A stretch of DNA of 64,000 nt. It comes from Pelagomonas calceolata (lineage: Eukaryota > Sar > Pelagophyceae > Pelagomonadales > Pelagomonadaceae). The notes beneath the pieces were generated by a model that was not told the DNA's origin, did not search any database, and saw only the letters and a list, made by a program, of their open reading frames with translations. This document shows, one piece after another, positions 47,099 to 55,533 of the stretch. Numbering within the stretch: the stretch's first letter is position 1; every line of letters begins with the position of its first letter. The position numbers were made by a program, and so were the translations under genes. The stretch is taken from contig CAKKNE010000005.1 in the NCBI GenBank assembly GCA_918797485.1, positions 2,666,001 through 2,730,000 on the forward strand, in the 5' to 3' direction.

Positions 47099-47493
47099 CG
47101 CGACAAAAACCGCAGGAGGAAGGAATCACTCTAAGGCGTGCGAAAACGCGTGCGCGCACCGACTTTTTGCCCAGCGAGCTACCCCACAGCGCAGCGATGG
47201 CCCTGTCGAAGCGGTGTTAACGAAACCGACGAATGCGGGACGTGGAGGCTCCAAAATAAGACCGGCCAGGCTCGCTAGCGGCGGTAAGACACTAGCAAGC
47301 AGCCAGGCGGACGCGCCGACGTGACAGGAGAGCAAGTCAGCAGCTCAGAGATCATAGAAATAGTCTTCTCATTATTGTCTGTCGACGCGGATCGAAAACT
47401 GCTGCGCCGCGGGGTGCGAGACCACCTTCTCACCATACACATTGCGATTTGGCTGGGACGCGGCCGGCGCGCGCAGACGAGAAGCGATAAAAC
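47099..47493. other. Divergent promoter region, endonuclease I / 312-aa protein
   Basis: 395 bp with a good GCTAG palindrome at 47274-47296 and no gene. The rest is featureless to me. Confidence 0.45.
47274..47296 (-). promoter_or_regulatory. GCTAG spaced palindrome upstream of endonuclease I
   Basis: On the minus strand GCTAGTGTCTTAC and CGCCGCTAGC join to 23 bp, an exact consensus copy. It lies 175 bp before the endonuclease I start and points toward it; the divergent plus gene starts 198 bp away on the other side. Confidence 0.7.
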
Positions 47494-48432
47494 ATGGCCA
47501 GCAACGTCGACCAACAACCATGGGACGACGGCGTCGACATCTGCGGCCAGTCGGTCCCGATGGACAACGACGAGGGCTGGCGCCGGGCCGTCGCATCGAT
47601 GAAACAAAAAGACGAACCGATGGAATCAAATGAGGACGACGACGGCGGCCTCTACGAGCGTTTGATGCGGGACGACGCGCGGATCAACGCGCAACTTAGT
47701 GATTTAAGAGCGGCGCACCGCGCGGGCGCGCTGGACAGGGAGGCCTTCTCGGCGCAAGCGCTCGAGCGGCTCCGGCCGAAGCCTTTGAGAGATATGCTGG
47801 AGGTGGACGCGTCCGACCCGATCGCCGTGGTCGGCCGTAGTAAAGCCGTCGACGAGGCGACACTGAGAGCGCTCTCATCTATAGTGAGCGGCCCGCGCTC
47901 GTCACCTGAGCAGAGGAAGCGCTGGCCTGTTTCACTAGGACAGGATCCAATCATAAAGGCGACGTCATCGGGCGATCGGCTGGTCCTGCGGTTTCGCTGC
48001 GAGGACGACGTCAAAGTGTGGTGCTGGAAGATGGCGCACCAGGTCTTCGCCAACGAGGGCGCTGGATTGTTATACACGCAGAACGTCTCTTTCGAATACC
48101 CGTGCGCGCCGACCAACTTATCTCGGCTGTTCCGCTACGTCTCCGAGGGTGTTGTATCGGCCGATGCGAGTGGGACCTTGGTGCTGGCGGCGTCAGATAG
48201 GACCCTCGCGTACCCCGACGCCGAGTACGGCTTCGAGGGCGAGCTCCTGTCGCGCTGGGTCGCGCGGACGGTCGGGCGCCTCGCCGGGACTCAGAGCTAC
48301 GCGACGCGGGACCCGCCGGGCTTTACTTCTGGTGAGGACGACGACCTGGATACTGCTTTTGAGAAACGCTGGGTGTCGAAGGCGGAGGAGGAGGACATCG
48401 ATCGTGCGTTCGCGGACGACGCGCCCGAGTAG
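47494..48432 (+). CDS. Hypothetical protein, 312 aa
   Basis: Not recognised. The acidic N-terminus (QPWDDGVDICGQSVPMDNDE) is followed by a helical region (LYERLMRDDARINAQLSDLR, then LRPKPLRDMLEVDASDP), a middle beta region (DRLVLRFRCEDDVKVWCWKM, LLYTQNVSFEYPCAP), and an acidic tail. No signal peptide or membrane segment. Third-position G/C bias supports the frame. Its stop is 15 bp from the convergent TraB gene's stop. Confidence 0.65.
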   Translation: MASNVDQQPWDDGVDICGQSVPMDNDEGWRRAVASMKQKDEPMESNEDDDGGLYERLMRDDARINAQLSDLRAAHRAGALDREAFSAQALERLRPKPLRDMLEVDASDPIAVVGRSKAVDEATLRALSSIVSGPRSSPEQRKRWPVSLGQDPIIKATSSGDRLVLRFRCEDDVKVWCWKMAHQVFANEGAGLLYTQNVSFEYPCAPTNLSRLFRYVSEGVVSADASGTLVLAASDRTLAYPDAEYGFEGELLSRWVARTVGRLAGTQSYATRDPPGFTSGEDDDLDTAFEKRWVSKAEEEDIDRAFADDAPE

Positions 48433-48447
48433 GAATCTATGATAGAC

Positions 48448-49560
48448 TTAGACCGTGCCCTCGAGGGCCTCCTGGACCGCCGCGACGCCCCGGTACGTGT
48501 CGTAGCGCTGCCGCACGATGTACATCTCGTAGACCGCCGGCAGCACGGCCCAGGCCAGCCACATGGCCCGCTTCGGCACGGGCGGCAGGAACCGCTGCCC
48601 GAGCGCGAGCGGCGCGCCCACGGCTATTGTAGGTGCTGCCACCGCTATCAATGAATCGGACACAGGCGGCCCCGCGAGGAGCTCCTCGATTTTTTTCGGG
48701 TCCGTCTTTCCAAATTGCCGCCCGATGGACGCGACGTGCTCGGACCCGACGACGGCCACGGCGACGCCGCCGGGGCCGAGCGTTTTTAAAGCTTCGTGGC
48801 ACTTGTGCGCGAGGATCTCGGACCGCTCGGCGCCGATCGTCTCTCGCGCGGCGCGGAACGCGGCGGCGGCCGCCGTCGCCGAGGGTGCTCCATCATCATC
48901 TGAGGCCAGCTCCCTACAAACCGTGTCGATGGCGCCGCGCCGCGGGTCGAGATTGTCGGCGTCGACCGGCGCCAGGACGACTGATAAAGCGTCCGCGAGT
49001 TCATCAGCACAGCTGCTCCCGGAAAAGAACGCGTACTCCCTCCAAGCCCGGCAATAGACCCGGTGGAGCGTGCTGCTCACCTGGCGGTCGATCAAATGCG
49101 TCGAGGCCTGGAGCCGCGCGGCCTCGTGCGCCGCGGACGCCTGCGCCGCCCCCAAACAAGTGCCGTTCAAGGCGGCTAACCCTTCGAGGTCGAGCCCGCC
49201 GCCGAACCACCACTGGAAGCTCCGCAATCTTGCATCGCTCGATGCCGTATTCCAGTCGAAGGGGTTCGCGGGGAGCGGGTCCCGCAGACTTCCGTCGGCG
49301 CGCTTCGTGCCTCGCTCAATCAGCTCCCAGACCGGCGGCACGCGCTCGTCGCAGAGCTGTAATAAGACGGAATCGGGCGTCGCCGCACGAATCACCTTTC
49401 GGACTATGTCCGGCCCTGCTGCCTCGAAGGCGCGCACGCCGACGACGTGGACCACCGACCCGTTCGGGTGCCGCAGCTCCAGGTACTCGTCGGGCAGCTT
49501 GCGGATCTTTTTTGGTAAGCTGTCGGGCGCCCAGGACGGGTGGGAGCTTCCCGCGCCCAT
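48448..49560 (-). CDS. TraB-domain protein, possibly N-myristoylated
   Basis: 370 aa. The TraB/PrgY/gumN-type fold is recognised by VVHVVGVRAFEAAGPDIVRK near residue 37, followed by SVLLQLCDERVPPVWELIER and, late, VAVAVVGSEHVASIGRQFG. These are the family's GxxH-like and E/R blocks, but with VGVRA in place of the usual G-T-x-H, so the first catalytic-type His is missing. A C-terminal hydrophobic segment (MWLAWAVLPAVYEMYIV) suggests membrane anchoring. The start MGAGSSHPSW has Gly2 and Ser6 as in N-myristoylated proteins. Family members (TRABD) act at organelle membranes. Confidence 0.7.
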   Translation of the reverse strand: MGAGSSHPSWAPDSLPKKIRKLPDEYLELRHPNGSVVHVVGVRAFEAAGPDIVRKVIRAATPDSVLLQLCDERVPPVWELIERGTKRADGSLRDPLPANPFDWNTASSDARLRSFQWWFGGGLDLEGLAALNGTCLGAAQASAAHEAARLQASTHLIDRQVSSTLHRVYCRAWREYAFFSGSSCADELADALSVVLAPVDADNLDPRRGAIDTVCRELASDDDGAPSATAAAAAFRAARETIGAERSEILAHKCHEALKTLGPGGVAVAVVGSEHVASIGRQFGKTDPKKIEELLAGPPVSDSLIAVAAPTIAVGAPLALGQRFLPPVPKRAMWLAWAVLPAVYEMYIVRQRYDTYRGVAAVQEALEGTV

Positions 49561-50128
49561 CGCTTGTTGTATGTAACTGTGCGCGTCGCCCTATCGTCGG
49601 CGCGGCGGCGTGCTCAGCAGTGATCAATGCTGTGAGCAGGGTGTACCGCAGCTTTTCGCGTCGCGTCGGCAGCGTCGCTGCAGCAGCGATCGATGCCGTT
49701 AAATTTGACCCTATCAGCAGACAGAAGAGCCCCGCGCGCGGTACAGACAGCTCACAAAGCCGCCTCTGTCTGCTTGCTAGTGTCTTAGGCCGCTAGCGAA
49801 TCGGGCCGCAGAAAGACGCCTCGCCCTTTCAAGCTCGCGACCGCGCTCGTGCACGACGGATCGGGAGACTGCTTGGGGTTCGGAAAAACCGCTAGAGCTC
49901 ACAAAGAGCAATGGCAGGCTCTCACTAATAGAGCGTGGGTTACATGCCATAGCGTGCCCGCGGCAGCAAGTTTTGCATTTCCCGTATTCGTATTTGGCCA
50001 GCAACGATTCATCGTGCAATCGCCGACGCTCCAGGGCCGCCGCACCAGTTTTGCCTTCCACAGTGCCCACAGTGCCAGGCACTGTTTCATTCTTGCGCGG
50101 GAACCACTAAAGCGCGCGCGCCGACGCC
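49561..50128. other. Divergent promoter region, TraB / JmjC
   Basis: 568 bp, the largest non-coding gap here. Holds a GCTAG palindrome (49776-49797) and short repeats near the JmjC start (CACAGTGCCCACAGTGCCAGG). No gene. Confidence 0.45.
49776..49797 (+). promoter_or_regulatory. GCTAG spaced palindrome upstream of JmjC
   Basis: GCTAGTGTCTTA and GGCCGCTAGC, 22 bp, the shortest spacer of the set. It points to the JmjC gene 331 bp away; the TraB start is 215 bp away on the other side. Confidence 0.65.
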
Positions 50129-52270
50129 ATGGCCCAAGTAGCACCCATGAAGCGACCCTCGCGCCGGTGCGCCGAGATAGCGCAGGCGTGCGCAACCGGT
50201 GCCAAAAAAAAAAATAATCCCGCGACGGCCTCGAGAGGGAATAACTCGCCCGCGCAAATACGCCGTCGAGCGCGCCAAAACCCACTCATATGAACACACA
50301 GGTGCGCCGTCAAGGTCTGCGTCGCTTGCAAGCGCGCTCCGGTAAGAGGCCATGTTGACGACGCGTACCACTGCCGCGAGATTCTCGGGCATGTGGCGCC
50401 GAACTGGGACGCGCCCGGCGCCGACGCCTTCTTCACGGAGGACGCGAAGCCCGAGGAAGTAAGAGCGTGGGCCGATTTGGAGGCGGTACCGGTCCAACGA
50501 AAGAAAAAACCACAACAACAACCGAAGAAGCGGAGCCACTCGCCCAAGTTCGGCACGCCCTCGCACAAACGTAGTAGATTGCCGACGGGGGCCATGTCCG
50601 ATTTACCTTCAGCAGATCCGGGCGCGGCCGCGGCGGCGGCGCCGCGCGGCGACTTTGGTTTAAGGAAACCTCTCGTGTTCGGCGAAGTCGTGCAACTCGA
50701 CGCGACGAAGGATACTACTTCGTTAAGGGCCAAGGAGTTACGGCGGGCGGGGACTCCTTGTGTCTTGACTGGTGTCGAGGCGAGGGACGTCGCGCCCTTC
50801 GCTGGAAGGTGGCTGCGGGAAGATGGCTCTTTAGATGACAACGCGTTCGTCCGAGACGTCGGGAACGAGCGGGCGCCCATCTTGAGGTACGACGCCACGT
50901 ACACGGATCAAGCACCTATTCGGGAAGCGATGCGCGTGTCAGAATTTGTGGAGAAACATTGGCGCGCGCAAGATTCCTCGGCCTATCTCCACCAGTGGCA
51001 GTTTCCCCTTTCTTCGCCCGAGGCCTTCCGCAAGCTGCTCTCTGAAAGTCCATCAGAGAACCTACCTGGATTGGACGACGATCTATTGGACCACTGGCTG
51101 GAAAGGTGCCGGGGCCGTTCCGCTTTGCAATACTTATTTATGGGCGGTGTCGGTACGAGATCTCGTTTACATGTAGACCCGGGCGGTCTTGATTTGATTA
51201 TAGCGCCGTTGGTCGGCTGGAAGGAGGTAACTCTCGTACACAGAGACGACGCGGAGCTCGTCGGAGCTATGTGCTCGGACTCGGCTCAAGAAGTCGAAAG
51301 GGGTAAGCGGACTCCGTTAGATGAACTCCTCGCGAACGAGACGCCTCCATCATTGGAAGAGGAGCCTATCTTGTCGTTGGTGCGGTGCTGGCGCCACGTC
51401 CTGAAGCCGGGCGAAGTGCTCATCATGCCGGAAGGGACCTTACACGCTGTCAGAAATGTGACGCCGGCGTTGAGCTACCACCGGTTCCACCTCGACACGA
51501 CGAACCCGGCGGGCTTCTGGCGCGCTCTGGTGGATGGCGACTGCCCCGGCATCCGACCGGCGGAGATCCTCTGGAACGGCGCGCACGGGGCGATGACGGC
51601 GCTGGACAATGCCGTGGATATTGGGGATCGCGAGGATGCGGTCGATCGGGCCGAGTGCTTACTGAAACTACGCCACTTAGTAGGAGCCATCGTGCGCGAG
51701 TTCTCGGAGAGCGACCAGCGAGGCCTGGGTCAGCGGGGCGACAGCGTGAATTCGTTCGACTGGAGGGCGTTGCTAGCGGATGCAGATGATGCTCTAGGTT
51801 TGTGGGCCGGCGGCGGCGGCCAGCGCAAGAACGTTCCATCTCCAGCGCAAAAATCGCAGAAGGTCGAGGGCGACGTCGGCGCATCGCCTAGGGACTCGCT
51901 CTACGAACCGTCGGTCGGCGACGTCGTCGCCGTGCGCTTCCACGCGAAGCAAGTGCGCGCGCGCGTCGTCGACGTCGCCTCCCCGTCGAAGCCGCCGCGC
52001 TTCTGCCGCGTCCACTACGCCACCTACGGCAGCAAGTACGACGAATTGGTCGAGTGTTCTTCTTTGAGACCGCGCACGGACGGCGCCAAGCTGGTTGTTA
52101 AAGTAGGCGCCAAGTGCAAGGTGCCCTGGGGCGACTCGTCAGACGAATACGACGCCGAGGTCGTCGCTTTGCATTCGTCGGCCGCGGTGCGGCTCCACTA
52201 CCTGACCGTCGGGTCGGACTGGGACCAGTGGGTCGGGCGGCGCAAGATCATCCGGCAGCTCCGGGCCTAG
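50129..52270 (+). CDS. JmjC-type oxygenase with C-terminal Tudor/SH3-like modules, two exons
   Basis: Exon 1 is 50129-50166 and exon 2 is 50302-52270, 668 aa. Exon 1 (MAQVAPMKRPSRR) joins in phase to CAVKVCVACKRAPVRGHVDD, then AYHCREILGHVAPNWDAPGA, a Cys/His-rich start that would be missed without the intron. The JmjC domain has the iron triad H303, D305 (SRLHVDPGGLD) and H394 (MPEGTLHAVRNV), with LFMGGVGTRS before it. The C-terminus has one or two barrels of the GDVVAVRFHAKQVRARVVDV type and VHYATYGSKYDELVECSSLR, then SDWDQWVGRRKI, as in chromo-barrel/Tudor readers. It is likely a 2-oxoglutarate/Fe(II) hydroxylase or demethylase acting on chromatin or protein (inference). Confidence 0.82.
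50167..50301 (+). mobile_element. Intron flanked by a perfect 8-bp duplication in JmjC
   Basis: A 135-nt intron. The same GTGCGCCG is at the donor (50167-50174) and at the first bases of exon 2 (50302-50309), the hallmark of the introners here. The acceptor end ATGAACACACAG keeps CACACAG, but the left end AGATAGCGCAGG does not match the CTGTGTGG terminal repeat, and the interior has a run of eleven A. It may be a different element family or an altered copy. Confidence 0.65.
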
Positions 52271-52405
52271 TGTATCGCCGGCGCGAAGTTAAGTCGGTAC
52301 TATCTATTTCATCGGTGGGAAGTCATCTACGTTGGTACTTACTCGGTGCAGGAGCGAGGGCTGCTTGCGCTTCCCGCAGATTTGGTACTTATCGGCTGCG
52401 ACGTC

Positions 52406-53515
52406 TCACGGGGCGTGGAAGGCTGCTCGCAACACTTCTAGGGCGTCCTCAATCCCAACTGTGAGCGGATGCGCGCCGCCAAGCACGCGCCGCGAGATCC
52501 GTTCCGTGTCCGTGAGCGTGGCCACGGCCTCGCGGAGATCGTCGAGCGTGGCGTCGACGTCCTTGTAGAGAGCTTGCGCGTAATTCCACCTCATCTTGAG
52601 AGTGAGTCTATGTCCTTCTCCGAGAACGCGCCGCGCCACAGGTATCGTTTTGGGCAGCAGAGACCTAGCTTCTTCGAAGCGTTGGAGACGAACAAGGGAC
52701 AACGCGTAGTTGTTGGCTGCTCGGAGGGTTTCTTGATTATCTCGTCCATCGAGCTTCAAACGCCCGAAGTATATGTCTCGTTCCATGCTTAGGGCCTTCT
52801 CAAGGTGTCCAAGCTCTGCATACGTAATCGCAAGGCAGCTCTTCGTTACGAGAATTCTCTCTTCTGATACGCCAACGCGCCGCAGCATAGACAACCCGGC
52901 CTCTCGCACGGACAACGCGTCCTCGTAGTGTTTTCCATCGAATAGACCGTTCCCAAGCAGCCCCATCGCCAATTTCCGAGCCTCATCCGTCTCCGGCCGC
53001 CCCACGTACGTTTTCCAACACGCCCAGGCGAGCGCGCACGCCACGACGCCGTGGTGCCTTTGCTTGCAGAGGCTACAGTCGGACCACCGCAACCACCTCT
53101 CATTCATCACCTTGTCACTCAAATTGTTTTCCTCGCCCTCCGCCACCAATATCTTCGCCTGCTCCGCCAAACACGACACATGAGCAAAACCGGCCGTCCC
53201 GCGGCACGCACACCCGCGCACGAGGCCCTCCTTCGTCTTCCAGTGGAGGGCCTGCGTGCAGATGTAACACGTCTGGCCCTTCGTGTCGGCCGCGCACGCC
53301 TCGACGGCCTCTGCGACGGCCTCCTTGTATTTTTTGTCTGCATTATACTGTTCCGCGTTGCCACCGCGGTGTATTTTCTTGCAGATCTGCTTGTGGCCGC
53401 GGCGCCAGTGGTCATGCTGGCAGGTTGAGTCACAATATCTCGTCCAACATCTAACGCATCGCGGCGCGGTGTGGGCCAGTGGGGCGGCGCAGGCGGCGCA
53501 ATTTGTGAGGATCAT
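52406..53515 (-). CDS. MYND, RING-CH and TPR protein
   Basis: 369 aa from the ATG at 53513-53515, just before the MYND finger; the open frame upstream lacks protein character. Residues 5-45 are a MYND finger: CAACAAPLAHTAPRCVRCW, then YCDSTCQHDHWRRGHKQIC. From about 80 comes a RING-CH-like finger: CYICTQALHWKTKEG, VRGCACRGTAGFAHVSCLAE, WSDCSLCKQRHH. TPR-like repeats follow (GLFDGKHYEDALSVREAGLS, LGHLEKALSMERDIYFGRLK, RRVLGEGHRLTLKMRWNYAQ). The last two thirds align with the gene at 33688-35268, so both derive from one ancestor. Probable ubiquitin ligase or adaptor. Confidence 0.85.
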   Translation of the reverse strand: MILTNCAACAAPLAHTAPRCVRCWTRYCDSTCQHDHWRRGHKQICKKIHRGGNAEQYNADKKYKEAVAEAVEACAADTKGQTCYICTQALHWKTKEGLVRGCACRGTAGFAHVSCLAEQAKILVAEGEENNLSDKVMNERWLRWSDCSLCKQRHHGVVACALAWACWKTYVGRPETDEARKLAMGLLGNGLFDGKHYEDALSVREAGLSMLRRVGVSEERILVTKSCLAITYAELGHLEKALSMERDIYFGRLKLDGRDNQETLRAANNYALSLVRLQRFEEARSLLPKTIPVARRVLGEGHRLTLKMRWNYAQALYKDVDATLDDLREAVATLTDTERISRRVLGGAHPLTVGIEDALEVLRAAFHAP

Positions 53516-53620
53516 TTTGCGTTGGAGGGGCGTCTGTGGAGCGTTCCCGTCGCGCGGAGATTTTATATCGAGCGCGCCGCCGACGCGGTCACCATCGCCT
53601 CCGCGAAGGACCTCAACGGC

Positions 53621-54079
53621 ATGGTGGCCGTCGCCGAGACGACGCTGCGCTACTGGTACGACCCCGTGTGCCACCTCCTCGCGCAGAAGGCGGCCAACAA
53701 CGTCTCGTCGCTCGTCCTGCGCGCGATCCCGTGGTCGCCGGCCGTGCACTCGCTCTTCCCGCGGGGCCCGCGCGCGATCGTCAGGACGGTCCTGCTCGCG
53801 ACGGCGCGCGGCGCCGTCGCCGTCCCCTTCGACGTCGTCGTGTCAAAGATCCTGCCGTTCGCAATCACGCTCCAGCGCGGCGCGTCCTCCCGGTCCTACT
53901 CGGCCTTCCGGCCGAACGACGTCGGGTCCGACGACGAGGAGGATCCGGACGACGACGACGGGAGTATTGCGGAGCTCACCGCGGTCCTCAGCGCGGCGGC
54001 GGTCGGCGGCTCGGACGACGACCTCGACGACGGGAGCCTCTCGAGCGCCGCCGACGACGTCGCTGCGGCGACGGCCTAG
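53621..54079 (+). CDS. Small hypothetical protein with hydrophobic helices
   Basis: 152 aa from the ATG at 53621. The open frame extends upstream to 53471, where it overlaps the start of the divergent MYND gene, so the later start is preferred. It leaves only 105 bp for a shared promoter. Hydrophobic segments (AIVRTVLLATARGAVAVPFD and VVVSKILPFAIT) may sit in or on membranes. The C-terminus is acidic (PNDVGSDDEEDPDDDDGSIA). No family recognised. An upstream exon cannot be ruled out. Confidence 0.5.
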   Translation: MVAVAETTLRYWYDPVCHLLAQKAANNVSSLVLRAIPWSPAVHSLFPRGPRAIVRTVLLATARGAVAVPFDVVVSKILPFAITLQRGASSRSYSAFRPNDVGSDDEEDPDDDDGSIAELTAVLSAAAVGGSDDDLDDGSLSSAADDVAAATA

Positions 54080-54122
54080 CACTCCAAGACCCAAGACCCA
54101 AGAAGAAGACCTAAGCTCAAGA

Positions 54123-55193
54123 TTAATTATCCCAGGGGTGGCCCGGCGCGAGCGGTATCCAGACCTCGTTGCGCCGGTCCCCGACGCTGAAGATCGCGTC
54201 GTACTGCGCGACGACGTAGTTGGTCTCGTGGCCGGGGGCGCCCGAGAGGCCGTCCGCCGCGAGCTTTTTTTCCAATTCGCGTGCCCAGTACTGCACCGCG
54301 TCCTCCGTCGCGGCCTGGGGGAAGACGAGGCACGCGACCGTCAGCTCGCGCGCGCGCCGCGTCTTGACGACGCGGCTCCCGGGCAGGTCGTCTTCCGCCA
54401 GGCTCACGGGCCAGGTCATCGTCTTCGCGCCGCCGCCGGACCGCGGCACCGTGATGATCGACGGCAGGAAGGGCGTCATCTTCGCGTCGTTTTCGTTAAA
54501 CCCACCGGTATACGACCCGAGCATGTCGTAGCCCTCGGGCCGCACGTCGTAGGCCACCTCGGCCACCGACACGGCGGGGTACCTTCTCACAGAATAGTCC
54601 GCTCTTCTCAAGAGCTCGTAGGGCAGCTCGCCATCGGACGTTTTGTCGCCCCCGAAGAGCTGATTTGCGAAGTCCTGGACGGCGTCGGGTTTCGACGAGC
54701 GGCTGTAGGACCCCTGTTTCAGATCAATAGAGTCCCAGTAGTCCGTCTGGCCCTTAATTTTATTCTCCGCATCGAGGTCATATACCGAAATGCCTGTAAA
54801 CCTAGCGGTAGGGGCCCACGGCAGCGCGGAGAAGCACACGCGCAGCGTCCATCTCGTTTGTAATCGGCCGTCGTCCAACTCGCGGACGTCGTGCAGGTTG
54901 ATCGCCGCGTCGCTAAATAAAAGACCTCCAAACAACGTGCGGCCCGCGAGCATGTCCACGTTGTTCCGGTAGGCCTTGAGGCCGCTCAGGCTGTTCAGGG
55001 GGTCGTCGAAGGTCACGCTGGACGAGTAGTACTCGTCCTCTAGAGGCGCGAAGAAGCTCCGGTACTCGCGGCCGAGGCACTTCATGACGTCGGCCTTCGA
55101 GACGGCGGCGCGCAGGGCTGATCGTGGCCTTTGTTGCGTTGGTGGGGCCACGAGGGCGTTGACGCCGGCTGCGAGCAGCAGGACTCGAGCCAT
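54123..55193 (-). CDS. Plastid-type DUF2358 and SOUL heme-binding protein
   Basis: 356 aa from the ATG at 55191-55193. The presequence MARVLLLAAGVNALVAPPTQ then QRPRSALRAAV is a signal peptide with cleavage after VNA and Leu/Ala/Pro following, then a basic transit-like stretch. A DUF2358-like domain comes first (YYSSSVTFDDPLNSLSGLKA, then LRVCFSALPWAPTARFTG). A SOUL/HBP domain follows: PYELLRRADYSVRRYPAVSV, then FLPSIITVPRSGGGAKTMTW and WARELEKKLAADGL. This two-domain order also occurs in plant plastid SOUL proteins, which bind heme or other tetrapyrroles, perhaps for transport or chlorophyll breakdown. Confidence 0.85.
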   Translation of the reverse strand: MARVLLLAAGVNALVAPPTQQRPRSALRAAVSKADVMKCLGREYRSFFAPLEDEYYSSSVTFDDPLNSLSGLKAYRNNVDMLAGRTLFGGLLFSDAAINLHDVRELDDGRLQTRWTLRVCFSALPWAPTARFTGISVYDLDAENKIKGQTDYWDSIDLKQGSYSRSSKPDAVQDFANQLFGGDKTSDGELPYELLRRADYSVRRYPAVSVAEVAYDVRPEGYDMLGSYTGGFNENDAKMTPFLPSIITVPRSGGGAKTMTWPVSLAEDDLPGSRVVKTRRARELTVACLVFPQAATEDAVQYWARELEKKLAADGLSGAPGHETNYVVAQYDAIFSVGDRRNEVWIPLAPGHPWDN

Positions 55194-55533
55194 GGTGATG
55201 CTGACAGCGTTTTGCTTGCGGTGGGTTGCCGGGCTCGCTGGCAATAGCGGTGCTCTCCAGCTGTTCTACGAGTGAAGAACTACTCCAAAGGCTGCGAACA
55301 ACGTCGCAAAGCCACGTCTAACACGTCTACGGCTCTCAGCTGATGATCATGCGCTGCTTGCTAGTGTCTTACGACCGCTAGCTTTGGGTGGCTAAACGGG
55401 GTGAAATCGCGTCTAGGAACCAGCGCGCTTTTAGTTTCACAAAAATTGACGCCTCCGTAACAGGCGCGACGAATTGGACGATCGCGAATCGCCTCAAGCT
55501 TGAGTTTCAGCCTCAGGCAGATTCCTGGCAAGG
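55194..55533. other. Divergent promoter region, SOUL / secreted cupin
   Basis: 340 bp with an exact GCTAG palindrome (55360-55382). No gene. Confidence 0.45.
55360..55382 (+). promoter_or_regulatory. GCTAG spaced palindrome upstream of the secreted cupin
   Basis: GCTAGTGTCTTAC, then GA, then CCGCTAGC: an exact copy of the commonest form. 151 bp before the cupin start, pointing toward it; the SOUL gene starts 167 bp away on the other side. Confidence 0.7.

Noticed and set aside
48890-48945. GTGTCGATGGCGCCGCG as an introner core in TraB
   Set aside because: It is in-frame coding sequence (GAIDTV on the minus strand) without terminal repeats. Similarity is by chance in GC-rich sequence.
48633-49796. 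387-codon plus-strand frame over TraB and its promoter
   Set aside because: Arg/Pro/Ser-rich shadow. TraB motifs are on the other strand.
53283-54863. 526-codon plus-strand frame
   Set aside because: It spans the starts or ends of three better-supported genes (MYND-RINGv-TPR, 152-aa protein, SOUL) and is almost all Arg/Ser/Ala/Pro.
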